Origin: Eutypa lata
Taxonomy: Eukaryota; Ascomycota; Sordariomycetes; Xylariales; Diatrypaceae
NCBI GenBank assembly: GCA_022661535.1
Contig: JAKULF010000001.1
Span: forward strand, 2,480,001 to 2,544,000
Length of the DNA: 64,000 nucleotides
Direction of reading: 5' to 3'
The notes below the pieces were generated by a model. The model was not told where the DNA came from and searched no databases. It worked only from the letters and a program-made list of their open reading frames with translations. This document shows positions 34,025 through 46,819 of the stretch, piece after piece; position 1 is the first letter of the stretch; every line of letters starts with the position of its first letter. The position numbers were made by a program, and so were the translations under genes.

Positions 34025-35999
34025 GGTGAAAGGAGCCGAAATTCAAGATAAGCGCTGGGTGATCAGGATCTTCACGTAGACAATTAGTAGTTTGCACGCG
34101 TATTTCTACGGATAATGAATATGTGATTGCGTTCTGTTGTCTATGGGAGCGTCGTTTTGGAAAGTGACTATAGAGGGGCGCGCGAACTGCACAGCTATGG
34201 GCCGGTCGGTCCCGGTTGTCATGTAGCAGGTAGGTAGCTTGTGTTTATCCGTGGCAAGGCTCTTCTACCTCTGGACGGTCGCGAGTGGGGGTTGTAGGAT
34301 GAAGGGGAGACCAGCGGAGATATAAGTTGACAGTATTATATTGTATAGTTAAGCATATTAAAGAAAAGGGAATAAATGATGGAAGGCTGTGGTCCCGCGA
34401 AGGCGACGGATGACAACAGGGGCACACCGAATATGTAGCAACATACGAAAGGGAGAGGGATTATGTATGTATAGCAGGTATAGATAGCTAACAGCTTAGT
34501 CGATCGCGAAGAGTAAGAAGGGATAGCTCAGTTGAAACAGGGACACGGAGATGAAGCTGCTATACGATGAATAGAGGGCGCAATCAATCCCTCCATTAGA
34601 ATGGTATAACTAAGTATGTAGGTATGTAGGTAAATGATAGGTGAATACTAGATAGAGGCTAGCAATAGGAACAACAACACCGCCTACCTTGACTTAAACC
34701 TTAAGGAGAGGGAGACCGACGATAGATAAGATAACCGGACGGATAATAACGTCACAGGCGGGATAGTCGAGATCTCCAGCTTTTAAATGTGGTACTTTTA
34801 AAGTAGACAGTTATTGAAATCCAATTATCTATCACGACGCCATACAATTACATGAAGCACCGCATGCAGGTATGAGATAGGTGACTAGAGGTAGGTAGGT
34901 AAGCTGTAAGTTGTAGGTAGGTAGTAGGCAGAAGGTATGATAAGGCAATAAGGGGATGATGGTCATGCGAGAGTCGGTCAATCACTCAAGTCATTTCATT
35001 TGGAGCTGTCTGATCTGCTGGCCAGCCACTGATGCCTTGTGACTAACGAGAGCTCTAGCTTATGTTCATTGCCCAGGTAGGTAAAGCTAGCGCCTCATTG
35101 TCAAGGTTTATGTATCATTACGTACTTACATACTTGGATACATCCATGATATATTCAATGCCAATCTGCTACATATGTATGTACTTCTATCTGATTATAT
35201 ATTAGTACATTTTGCATAGCAGACTCAAGATAGTCCGGGCATAACTCACGTACGCCTTCGTAAAGAAGACTCCTCATATAATAGTAACTACATGTATCTA
35301 GATATATGCTATTAAATGATGTCTGAACCCAGCTGTAGGTGAATGCCACAGCAGGACTTCACAGCTCGGAGGTCGATGGCCCCGCGACCCCCACTAATGT
35401 ATGACCAACTGGGCTTTTCTTGTCGATAAGCAACAAAGCTCTGTCAGTTGTTACTCTAGCCTCTACTAGTCATTGTCTCCTAAAGAACTATGTATATAAT
35501 TAACTTCATTATATAAAAAGAGTTGCACATTAAATAGGAAATGGTGTAACTTTATCAAAGCTGTAATTGCATATATAGGTACCTACCAAGTTGCTTATTA
35601 GGATTGTTACCCACCAAGGGTACTTACTTCTACTAACATACCTAACGTATGTATGTAGCATCTTACTCAACTAAATGATAGATTGTACCTACCTAGCAGC
35701 CGCCTAGACAGCCTTTCAGTCAGCCCAACCTTAACTGACTTTACGTCCTCGGTTTGAATGGGATTTTGAAACACCAGCTTCTAACTACCCTTCAACCCTT
35801 TCACATAAGACATTTGCATCAAGAGGAAACCCGAGATCAGGGAAATCGAGTAAAATATGTTCATTCACAGTTGTCATTTAATTAATTCACTGTTTCAATC
35901 ATCTTAGTCAACTCTTGAACCCACATAACCAACAGCAATCAGTCATCTTAGAAGTTTAACCTTACAACATTACGCACGCAACACACATATACAATCATC
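34025..35999. other. Divergent intergenic region, ATG4 / SQS1
   Basis: There is no gene in 1,975 bp. It contains recurrent GTAGGTAG, TACGTAC and CTAGC motifs (about 34610-34930 and 35570-35700). Promoters of ATG4 (left end) and SQS1 (right end, pyrimidine/CA-rich leader) must lie within it. Confidence 0.5.
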
Positions 36000-38196
36000 A
36001 TGCCTCGAAAGAAGAACGGCAATAAGCCACCTCGTTCCCAAGGCCCGCCATTTGGAAAACGTAGAGGCGCCTTCATGGCAAAGTCGCTTGCTGAACAGAG
36101 TAGCAACTTTTCCTCTCCAAGTCCTGCAGATGTTGCTCGCGGTCACGGTAGAACTGCCCTTCACTTGCTTGTACCACACTATTTGTGCTAAATAAAACTT
36201 ACTCAGGTTATTCCCTTGCTGAGGAGGCAAGGAATACTGCCTACAACCGTCGTGGCAAACGAGGCTTGGATGCCAGGCTGAGATATCAACCTGTCACTTT
36301 TGTCAGCGCTGGTTTCATGGATCCCCTGAAAGAATTCGAGGTCGAGCAGAAGAAGCTTGATGAGACACTGCTAGCTCAGAAGGGTGAACAAGAACCCTCT
36401 AGCAATACTCCTAACCCTATTCCTATTGAAGACGTAAAGGAACAAGAGGGGTTTGTCGAAGAACCATCTGCGCCGCCCTTTATTCTTGACCTTGCGGGCG
36501 ACCAATCGTTGCGCCCAAATCAAGAATACACTCCTAGTGCTAATGTACCCGAGCCTCATTATGGCTCGGACTCCAGCGAAGAGGTGATATTATTCAAAGG
36601 TCGAGATACTAGCCGCCAAAACCAGGTCCCAGCTGAGTCCAGCCAGAGTACATCTGGTCAGCAGCATGCCAGTCCCAGAGATACTTTAGAACTACGCGCG
36701 ATAGACCGGGAGCTTCGAGTCGTTGAAAATTCCATTCGACAAGATAGCACAACAATCACACAGGAGAGCACGCAACACCAGGTACCCGAGACGATCGTTG
36801 AGGCAGACGATCACGTTTCACTTTCGACCACGACGAAGTATGGTCGGCCACGCCGGAATGCACCTATCAGCGTAGCTTCAGACGAAGAAGCTGCAATTAT
36901 TGCTGATTACATAGCCAATATGAAAGACGATACGGACGAAGATGAGGACGAAGTCGACAACCACCCCGGCATCGGCTCACATGCGTTCCAAGTGCTCCGA
37001 GATCTAGGTGGCACAGATAGTGACGCGGTCCCTAGGGAGATTTCTAGTGATGAACACTCTAGCGACGGTTCTCTTGACGATGAGATCAAGAATGGAGACC
37101 AAAAGCGCCACCGCGAGCTTGAGGATGAGCATATGGCTCGTATGCTAGCTAAGCAAGAAGAGCTGGGTCTTGGTGGCGACGATGTTCTACTTTTTGATGG
37201 CTCAGGCTCTGATGACGACGAGGATAGCTGGCAGACTGCTCCCAAGGGCACACCACGCCGTAAAAAGAAGGGCTCTTCGAAGCAGGCTAGACTTGTTCAG
37301 AGGAAAGGGCTGTATCCCAGCGCCACACAAATGGCGGATGCATTCGACGATCTAGACCTAATGGACTGGCACAGGCCTGCTCTTAATAATTTCAAGAACG
37401 CACCTAAGACATTCGATGTTTCAGATTCGGAGCTCGAGGAGGCAATGAGTATGGCTTGGCAGAAAGACCGTCTTAAGAAGGCGGAAAAGAAGAAGGAGCG
37501 TGAAGAGCTACGATCTCAAGGCTTGCTGGGTAAGAATGTCAACCCGGACGACCTTCGCGTGAAGTATCAGGGAGGCATGTCAATTGATGATCTTGCCAAC
37601 GAGCTCGAGTCTTTCCTTACTGGCACCCAACAACAGTGAGTAGCACCTTGTCTTGTTTCTCTCCATCAGTAAGTAATGTATGCTAACTCAGTTGTACCAG
37701 GCTCGCTCTGCCTCCATTCGATAAGAGGTCTCGCATGACGGTGCATCAACTAGCCAACAAATTCAAGATCAAGTCGCAGTCGGCCGGAAAGGGTAACAGC
37801 CGGTACACGGTCTTCTACAGATCCCGAGCCACACTCCCATTTGACCAGGCCTTCTTCGACCGCGCATTCGCCCGCACCAAGCAGGCGTGGTTCCCTCGCG
37901 TAGATGTAGATGAGGAGATCGTCAACCAGGCGCGCATTTTCAAGCGGACCGAGCCCAGGAAGGCCCGCGGTGGCGGCGGCGGCGGCGGCGGCGGCAAGCA
38001 CTCGCTTACGTATCGCGAGGGAGACGTCGTCGGCCAACACGCGTCGGAGCTAGGCACCACCAACAAGGGCAGGACGATGCTCGAGAAGATGGGCTGGACG
38101 AAGGGGACGGGTCTCGGCTCGGGCGAGAACAAGGGTATCACGGTGCCTCTTACGCAAGTGATCAAGAAGACCAAGGCGGGTCTTGGCGACACTTGA
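36000..38196 (+). CDS. SQS1: R3H and G-patch protein Sqs1 (Prp43 cofactor)
   Basis: This 690-residue protein is predicted to activate the DEAH helicase Prp43 in spliceosome disassembly and ribosome maturation, as Sqs1/Pfa1 does in yeast. Exons: 36000-36147, 36207-37635, 37701-38196. It starts with a basic segment (MPRKKNGNKPPRSQGPPFGK) and GYSLAEEARNTA. The middle is acidic and disordered. PPFDKRSRMTVHQLANKF opens the R3H domain (about residues 527-590), which extends into the FYRSR segment. A nine-Gly run follows. The C-terminal G-patch (about 645-690) has GRTMLEKMGWTKGTGLG. The acceptor of exon 3 restores the R3H motif exactly. It is convergent with H2B. Confidence 0.92.
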
Positions 38197-38994
38197 ATAT
38201 AAGTAGATGGATGACTCATCATTATCAGTTGGCCGAGAGATTACCACTATTACTAGTACATACCTACCTCTAGGTGTTAGAAGGTCGGGTTTCCATGAGA
38301 AAAGGGTTTAGCTGCAGCATCTACAATCGTTCAAGTCCCTTATCGGGATATCGGAATATAGCATACACATCGTTAGCTTTGATAGACTTCATAGACGGAT
38401 AAGTAGGGGGGGCTCCTGAACCAACGATCTCGACGAACGTGGCGGGCAACGCTTCGTGTCACAAATGAGGGGTCACCATTAGCAGGCGCAAATCGACATG
38501 CCTCGAGAGCTAGGTATCGCATAGAATAGCAAAATTCTCGAAATTCTTCCTAACTGAGAATGCATACGAGCTCGATCCAACGTGAACAGTTCTAGGTAGC
38601 TCCAACCCAGATCGTCAAAGTGATAGTCTTGCATGGAAATCGTACAAGCCGGCAATGGTGATGTTGTTGCGACCCTGCTAGGAGCCTAAATCGTCAATAG
38701 CTCCCAAGTTCAATTTCAGGCATGTCACAAGCAGAGAAGACGAGTTTGTTTTGTTCATGTTCAGATCTCATTTCCGAAAACCCTATCGGGAAACTGTATT
38801 GTACAACCGCGAACCCCAGACCGGTGTGATGAAGACAGTGCCCCCTAAAAGCAAAACCATCCGTAACGCATTATGAGACTCCCAGTATTCGGGGACTCTT
38901 TAGTCCAGCCTTGGCCAAGTCTCGTCATGATGCCAAGCAGAAAAAAGTCCCACGCCAAATGATGAAAAACCACGGCAACTACAAAACCAATCAC
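38197..38994. other. Convergent 3' flanks of SQS1 and H2B
   Basis: There is no gene here; the span should contain the 3' UTRs of SQS1 and H2B. The frame at 38911-39177 on plus is the antisense shadow of the last H2B exon. Confidence 0.5.
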
Positions 38995-39591
38995 TTATTT
39001 CGTGGACGAAGAGTACTTGGTGACGGCCTTGGTGCCTTCCGACACGGCGTGCTTGGCAAGCTCACCGGGCAGGATCAGGCGGACCGAGGTCTGGATCTCC
39101 CGAGAGGAGATGGTGGACTTCTTGTTGTAGGCAGCCAGCTTAGAGGCCTCGGTAGCGACTCTCTCGAAGATGTCTAGAAATGTGGATGTCAGATTATGCG
39201 GGGATGCGGGCGCGTTAAAAGGCGTGTAGAGTGTGAGAAAACTTACCGTTGACGAAAGAGTTCAGGATGGACATGGCACGGTTGGAGATACCAGTGTCGG
39301 GGTGGACCTGCTTGAGGACTAGACATTGAATGTTAGTAAATGGCAATAGATTTCAAGTGGGGTGACACGTAAAAAGATGCGTCAAATGAGGTTGAAGATG
39401 CGACTGCACCAAAAGACAGTGAACTTACCCTTGTAGATGTAGGAGGAGTAAGTCTCCTTACGCGCCTTGGTGCGCTTCTTCTTCTCGCCAGTAGCAGCAG
39501 TCTTCTTGCCAGCATCCTTCTTCTCGGGAGCCTTGGAGGCAGTAGCCGGGGCCTTGGAGGCGGGCTTCTTGTCGGCAGCTTTGGGAGGCAT
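38995..39591 (-). CDS. H2B: Histone H2B
   Basis: This is core histone H2B, 137 residues, which pairs with H2A in the nucleosome. Exons (minus): 39591-39429, 39318-39247, 39173-38995. The N-terminal tail is Lys/Ala-rich ([20 protein letters not shown]). The histone fold runs from [19 protein letters not shown] through [16 protein letters not shown] and [17 protein letters not shown]. The C-terminal [10 protein letters not shown] contains the lysine that is monoubiquitinated in fungi. Intron positions fall at V/LKQ and D/IFER. It is divergent from the H2A gene. Confidence 0.98.
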
Positions 39592-41973
39592 TTTGAGTTG
39601 ATGGAAAAGGGTAGAAAAGTTGGGTGTTTGTGGTGAGAAAAGTCAATGTAATCTGACGATGGATACGAGAAAATGCTGTTGTGGTTGATGGATAAGAATC
39701 CAAATGGTTTGGTTGCTGTTGGGTTAGAAGTTGTAGATGGGAAATACGAAGATGTTGTTGGTAAGAAGAGATGGGGGGTGGTGCAGTCCTTTTGTAGCTG
39801 GACGCGAAAGGCACTAGCGTGGTTACTGATCTGATTTGGGGGACTTGATTGAACCACCACTTGGTTGCTGATGCCTTTTTTAAGTTTTAATCAATCAATT
39901 GAGGTGGCAGTATGTAGTTTAGTACATAGGTGGGCTGGGGGGTGCACCCATTTTAGTAGCCGGGGGGGTAACTCATAACTATGGAGCTAACTAACTAAAC
40001 AATAGGTACGAAGGTACAAACCCCACTATCGCGTCTGTTGACTGCGACGCGCCTGATTTTTTGGGAGGGAAATTTCAACTCTCTGAGCCTTGCAACGCGT
40101 TATGAGCATAGACCTCACTACCTAGGAATGCTTTTCCAAAATCAGAAAGGTCAAAACACAAGGCATAACAATTGACGGAATAGGTAATTCAACGCAAGGC
40201 AGCCAATCAGATTAATTCTCAGAAATGTGTTTTTCGAATTCTTTTATTCCCTAATGCATATTGTTACCCCATCACAAGATACATGTACTCTGGATACGGC
40301 ACAGAGCCCCAGTCATGTACCTACTCAAGCCATCCTCCTACCCATCCCCAGCCCAGGCAATGCAGGGAATATTCAGACCTGGGGATTCATCATTTGCACA
40401 TTTAACACATCGTGCAAGAATAGGCACCTAGAGGTAGGCTGCTAGGCTAGCATAATAATATGTATGCTGTGTGCACTGGTGTCTGCAATCTGCCTAGTCT
40501 ATCTATGTAGATGCATCGTGTACATCGAGAATCGCCTTCACTAATCAATATGCATGTGGCATTCATGGCAGGTGGATCCTCATGTCCACAGTAGCACGAC
40601 ATTAGATGAGGCTATCGTGACCCGTGCCGGCTCCGTAGACAAGTGACAGTAGATCCCCGTTCTCCCCCGATCTGTTCCCATCTCAACCTCCGAAATGCTC
40701 CTGTGTAAGCCCGTTCCGGCCCGATCTCACCACTTCAACTGATAGATTTCACTCCGTTTTGCATGGGCCCGGGGCCGGTGACTACATATTAGAGGCTACT
40801 GTATCAAATTGAAAAATACTGCGAATATAGTACAAAAACTTGACATAGAAGTCATATATTCTACCTATGTAAATTGTACCAAACGAAACGTCCAAAATAT
40901 CTTCAACTAATCAATACATAGCACATTGAACTTCCAACTAGGCCAGATGACATAGATGGGGTTCAAAATATTCGAATTCAAATCAAAAACCAGTATACGA
41001 GTCCATACATACCATTAATACCTCCAACCAAATTGAAATTAAATGTCAAATCAAAACAAAAGGCAAATTAGGCATACAAGACAAGAAAGAATCGGTCAGA
41101 TCAGAAAACTGATCTTGAAAGACAGACAATAGGGGAACATGGGAAAATCAGGTTCGAAAAAGTAATGGCCTGGGTTAAATCGGGATCAGAACTGGAAATC
41201 ACACAATGGGACCAACAAAAAACGCCAGTTGTGCTTGTCTATTGTGGTCATGGATGAAAAAAACTGATCTTGGGAAATCAAAATCGTAAAGGATGAAGGT
41301 AAGTGAAGGTGTCGGGGTGCATGGGCAATAGGCATGGGCATGCACGGGGTTTTGAGATAGTTATCGGGGTGTTGATCTTGCATTGTAGGTGAAATTGGTG
41401 ATGCGGACCCGGACCTGGGGTTTGTTTAGGTTATCAATGATTTTATTTTGGGAATGCACAGATCTGATTGGCTTGATTTTAATTCTACCTTATTGTGCAG
41501 CAGTTAATTACCTAAGGTACCTAGGTACTTACTCAGCTAGCATCAAACTGCCTAGCGTGGCTGCACCTTTTAGTTGGTTACAGCAGATAATTGACATAAC
41601 TTTATGGGTGTTATTAGCTCTACTAGTGTGTTGGTTGGCCTAAGCTTCCATTCTTAAAATCAATCGGCATCCATCCCACCCTAAGGAAAGAAGCACTACA
41701 ATAATACACCTAATACGGACTAGCGGCAAACCCGCGCATTTACCTGGTGATTTTGTGATCCTTTCCTCTGACGCGACCGACCTACTTAAAGAACCTCTCC
41801 CCCACCACATCTTCTTCCATTTCCCAACTTTCGACAACGTATCTATTTTCATCATCAACCCACAGCCTCCATCCTCAACTAGCAGCTTTCAGCAGCACAG
41901 TCAATCTCGACTTTACATCCACAACAAACAACTTCAACTTTTACCCAACTTTCCACCCTAATCCACCATCAAA
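39592..41973. promoter_or_regulatory. Shared H2B-H2A divergent promoter region (2.4 kb)
   Basis: The histone pair is transcribed outward from this 2,382-bp region, the usual arrangement for coordinated S-phase expression, although the spacing is wide. A CCAAT pentamer lies in GCAGCCAATCAG (about 40199-40210). The H2A-proximal leader (about 41790-41970) and the H2B-proximal leader (about 39592-39800) are rich in C, A and T and lack G, as is typical of fungal histone leaders. No gene is recognised in between; the hydrophobic frame at 41389-41643 begins at a GTG and has no pattern. Confidence 0.6.
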
Positions 41974-43149
<1,176 letters not shown>

Positions 43150-43783
43150 CTAAAATTTCAGCGGCGGGGGAGCTGAGATTGGCATTAGTATTACTTGAGC
43201 AGATGAGGAAGTACGTAATATACGAGGAACTCACGGGCAGTGTTAGGTGCTGGCAGGTTTCTCTCAAATTTAGATCCTATTCCAGAAGTCAGTTGGGTTG
43301 GTCCGCCATAAGCTTAGCTTCGAATAGCAAGGTCATCGCTAGGGACTTCAACGCACCTCCGGGAGCTGTAGGGGGGCAGTATGGGTCAGGGTGTTTCCAT
43401 GTCTCCAGCAGTTTCTCGGTCTCGTTTAGTAATGCCTATATTCCAATATCCCGTCAAGTCAGCTCAGGACGATTGAATCCATGTTCCACATGCCATTATG
43501 ATGATGTACTGCCAGCATAACTCGCGGCTAGTCTAGCTAGTGAAGGGGGCGAACGGTAGGGCATACCCTCTGTTTCCTCGCATCTGTGATGTTCTTGTTG
43601 GCTTCGAAAAGGGATCGGATGTAAAGAGCTTGGCCTCGCCATAAATGACGGTGGACGGCCCAGTCGAGCGCCAGCTTCAAGGAGCGTCGGTAGAGCGACC
43701 TGCGAGGCAGCTTAGTTAGAAGGTTACTAAGCTCCGGGGAGGGAACCAATTGGATCTTACAATGCAGCTTGTCGATTCGACAT
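43150..43783 (-). CDS. NDUFB9: Complex I LYR subunit NDUFB9 (B22)
   Basis: This predicted 99-residue accessory subunit of mitochondrial NADH:ubiquinone oxidoreductase, in its membrane arm, binds the mitochondrial acyl carrier protein through its LYR motif. Five exons on minus: 43783-43761, 43699-43567, 43435-43357, 43276-43235, 43172-43150. The product begins MSNRQAALSLYRRSLKLALD (Leu-Tyr-Arg at 10-12), continues with WRGQALYIRSLFEANKNI, ALLNETEKLLETWKHPDPY and PPTAPGGSKFERNLPAPN, and ends PPPPLKF. All joins are in frame. The last 23-base exon is the least certain: reading through its intron would give a different tail ending at 43184. The LYR family and B22 identity are firm from the middle exons. 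Confidence 0.88.
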
Positions 43784-45329
43784 GTTGAGCCCTTTCTCTC
43801 TCTCTCTCTCTTTTTCTGTGCTACCTATTCTCTCTCTCTCTCTCTCTCTCGTGCGGCGGTGATTGATCCGGGCGGACCGCAAATACCGCGGGTCGAGTCA
43901 GTCGCGAGATCGTTCTCGCTAGATCTGTTCCGGTCTTGAAATGGGCTACCAATGGAGCGGGGAGGTTGCCGTCGGATGAGAAGGATCGAAGTTGGGAGGC
44001 TGTTCTCTTTTATCGCGAAATGATAGAGCGGGAGCTTCCATTCGGTAGGTAATTAATTACCTTGCACCTCACTGGTTGGAAAGTTGGCGGCCTGAGCCCT
44101 GAGGCACCCAAACTGGAGCTCTATCTAGTAGGCGATAGGGTATCAGCCTTGGCAGTAGTACCAGCTGTCATCAACTGAGTCAAAGAGGCGTTCTTCAGCC
44201 ACGCAGCCACGTCTGCCAGATCTACTGCATACTTATCGTGGCGTGTCTGTAGTTAGATCCATCCATCTAATTATCACTCGATTTGGAAATAGAACTATTT
44301 CCAACGATACCTAATCCCGAGACCCGGATAAAACCGGCAGCTCTCAGATGGCCCTGGTGATCCATTACAAGTGCACGAGGTACACTCCTGCGCGTGCAGG
44401 TTACCTGGCTCTACAAACACGCAGGTATGATGATGTATGTTCATGCATGACTGTCACCTTGTCCCCTTAACTTTACACTGACACTGACTCCCTCATTACC
44501 TACCTCCTAACTAGAGGCTAGAGCTCTAATGTGATGTGCGCCCAGACCGCCCTGACACTGAAGCGGAAGAGAGGGAAGCTGAGCCTCGGGTATGCCGTGC
44601 ATCTTGACGCAAATACCGACGTAAACCTGCATTTTTCTGCGCTAATTAGTTGGGTATTAGTAGGGTAAACTCCCTATTCCGGGTACAATATTTCAGTGAT
44701 TAATTATATGGAACTAGAACTACCTGTATGTATATTGGAAGTAACTATATACTGCCGACGTTACTATCCCCCCTATGTAACAGGTGTGGATAGTACCCGT
44801 CGGTACGTTTTAAACCAGTGACCTGCGACAGAAAAAAATTGGGAAGCAGCACATGGAGCTATCCAGAAACGTAGTTGCGACTTTTCTACTTCGTACAGCT
44901 TCATTTACTTCATTACTTTTGGTCGTTTTCTTATTTGTTGAACCAAAATAAATATCCCGTCAAAACTCACTAGTTATAGTTAATTGCAACAAAACATCCA
45001 CTCAGACTTCACAGGACAAATCCTCCTTTGCTCTTGCTTTTCGTCATCCCCCTCGCTTTGAGGCTCTTTTTCCCTCCTCCGTTTCTCCGTGCTTTCTTGA
45101 ATCTTGACCCATACATACTTATTATAGGTAAATACCTATCTAGCCAAACAGGCAACCAGGCTTTGGCCAACCTCTTTGTTTTGCACCTTTACTTAACTAG
45201 GTCGTGTTCGCAGGAGTCCATAGATAGGAACCTACACCGAGTGTCCAATTTGAGCCTTGACTCTTTCTCCCTCTTCTCTCAATTGATAGACCATTCGCCG
45301 TCCCATCTACGTCGCTATCGACCGTTACC
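43784..45329. other. Divergent intergenic region, NDUFB9 / KGD2
   Basis: There is no gene here. A long CT dinucleotide tract (43796-43850, in two blocks) lies directly upstream of the NDUFB9 start. The 300 bases before KGD2 are pyrimidine-rich; the open frame at 45028-45369 overlaps the KGD2 start in another frame and is not credible as a gene. Confidence 0.5.
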
Positions 45330-46819
45330 ATGTTGTCAAGAAGGGTTCTTACCGCGGCGCGCGTCGTGAATCTACGCCGATCGGTTCAACAGCCATTGCG
45401 GGGCATGCCGTTACCCATCCTAATGAACCAGGTTCGCACCTATGCCGATTCGATCGTAAAAGTCCCGCAGATGGCCGAGTCTATTACCGAGGGTACCTTG
45501 AAGCAGTGGAACAAACAGGTCGGCGACTACGTCGAGCAGGATGAGGAGATCGCCACCATTGAGACGGACAAGGTAGCTCATGTCCTTGCGTTGGTTGCTT
45601 TGCGCTGCATAGTTTGCTGATGTTTTTCTTTTGCGTTCCAGATTGACGTGGCCGTCAACGCGCCAGAGGCTGGTGTCTTGAAGGAGCTACTTGCCAACGA
45701 AGAGGACACGGTTGTTGTCGATCAGGAGATCGCCAAGATAGAAGCAGGCGCTGCAAAGCCTGAAGGTGCCGAGAAACCTGAGTCGAAGGAACCCCCCAAG
45801 AAAGAGGAGGCATCTACCGATGCTAAACCAGCTTCCGCCGAGGCCGAGAACAAGCCAGAGTCGAAATCCGAATCAAAACCTGAACCCGAGCCCTCCAAAC
45901 CTAGTCCTGCGCCCCAACCCAAGAAGGAATCCCAGCCGTCCAAACAGCCAGCACCGGCTGCCACTGGCCCGGTCCTGGGGAGCCGCGAAGAGCGACGTGT
46001 ACGTGTAGATCCGAGGACTAGTTAAGTGTGTGGGCGACTACGAGAACTAACGGATTGGGTATAGGTCAAGATGAACCGGATGCGTCTTCGTATTGCCGAG
46101 CGTTTAAAGCAGTCCCAGAACACGGCTGCTTCGTTGACAACCTTCAACGAGGTCGACATGTCATCTCTAATGGAATTCCGGAAGCTCTACAAGGAGGAAG
46201 TTCTCAAGAAGACGGGTGTGAAGCTGGGTTTCATGAGCGCCTTCGCCCGCGCCAGTGTGCTAGCCATGCGTGATCTTCCGGCTGTCAACGCTTCCATCGA
46301 GGGAGAGAACGGTGGTGATACCATTGTCTACCGAGACTACGTCGATGTCAGCGTCGCTGTTGCGACCGAGAAGGGGCTGGTCACTCCAGTTGTGCGCAAT
46401 ACCGAGTCGATGGATATGATTGGTATTGAGAAGTCTATCGCCGATATGGGCAAGAAGGTTAGTGATTGGATCCCAGCCGGTTAACCCGAATCTCAGCTAA
46501 CCAGCCAATCACATTTTCGTAGGCTCGTGACGGAAAGCTTACCATTGAGGACATGGCGGGTGGTACATTCACCATCAGCAACGGCGGTGTCTTCGGTTCC
46601 CTGTACGGTACGCCCATCATCAACTTACCGCAGAGCGCCGTGCTTGGCCTTCATGCTATCAAGGAGAGGCCCATTGCCGTCAACGGCAAGATCGAGATTA
46701 GGCCGATGATGTACCTTGCTTTGACGTATGACCACCGTCTGCTCGACGGCAGGGAGGCTGTGCAATTCCTCGTCAAGGTCAAGGAGTACATTGAGGATCC
46801 CAGGCGCATGTTGCTGTAA
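45330..46819 (+). CDS. KGD2: Dihydrolipoamide succinyltransferase, E2 of 2-oxoglutarate dehydrogenase
   Basis: This 429-residue E2 core of the mitochondrial 2-oxoglutarate dehydrogenase complex passes the succinyl group from lipoamide to CoA. Exons: 45330-45572, 45642-45998, 46065-46457, 46523-46819. Residues 1 to about 39 form an Arg-rich targeting peptide ending near VRTYADS. The lipoyl domain (about 41-116) has the lipoyl-lysine in ETDK, Lys81, which is the last codon of exon 1. A Lys/Pro/Glu/Ser-rich linker follows (about 117-190) without a clear subunit-binding domain, as in other succinyl E2s. The catalytic domain (about 200-429) has TTFNEVDMS and DHRLLDGR with His402 and Asp406. The linker and TTFNEVDM favour the 2-oxoglutarate over the pyruvate E2. 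Confidence 0.96.

Noticed and set aside
41389..41643. Hydrophobic 84-codon frame in the H2A-H2B spacer
   Set aside because: Begins at GTG, has no conserved pattern, and T-rich DNA yields hydrophobic codons by chance.
45330..46819. Pyruvate dehydrogenase E2 as alternative for KGD2
   Set aside because: Size (429 aa), single lipoyl domain with ETDK, no subunit-binding domain, and TTFNEVDMS fit the succinyltransferase.
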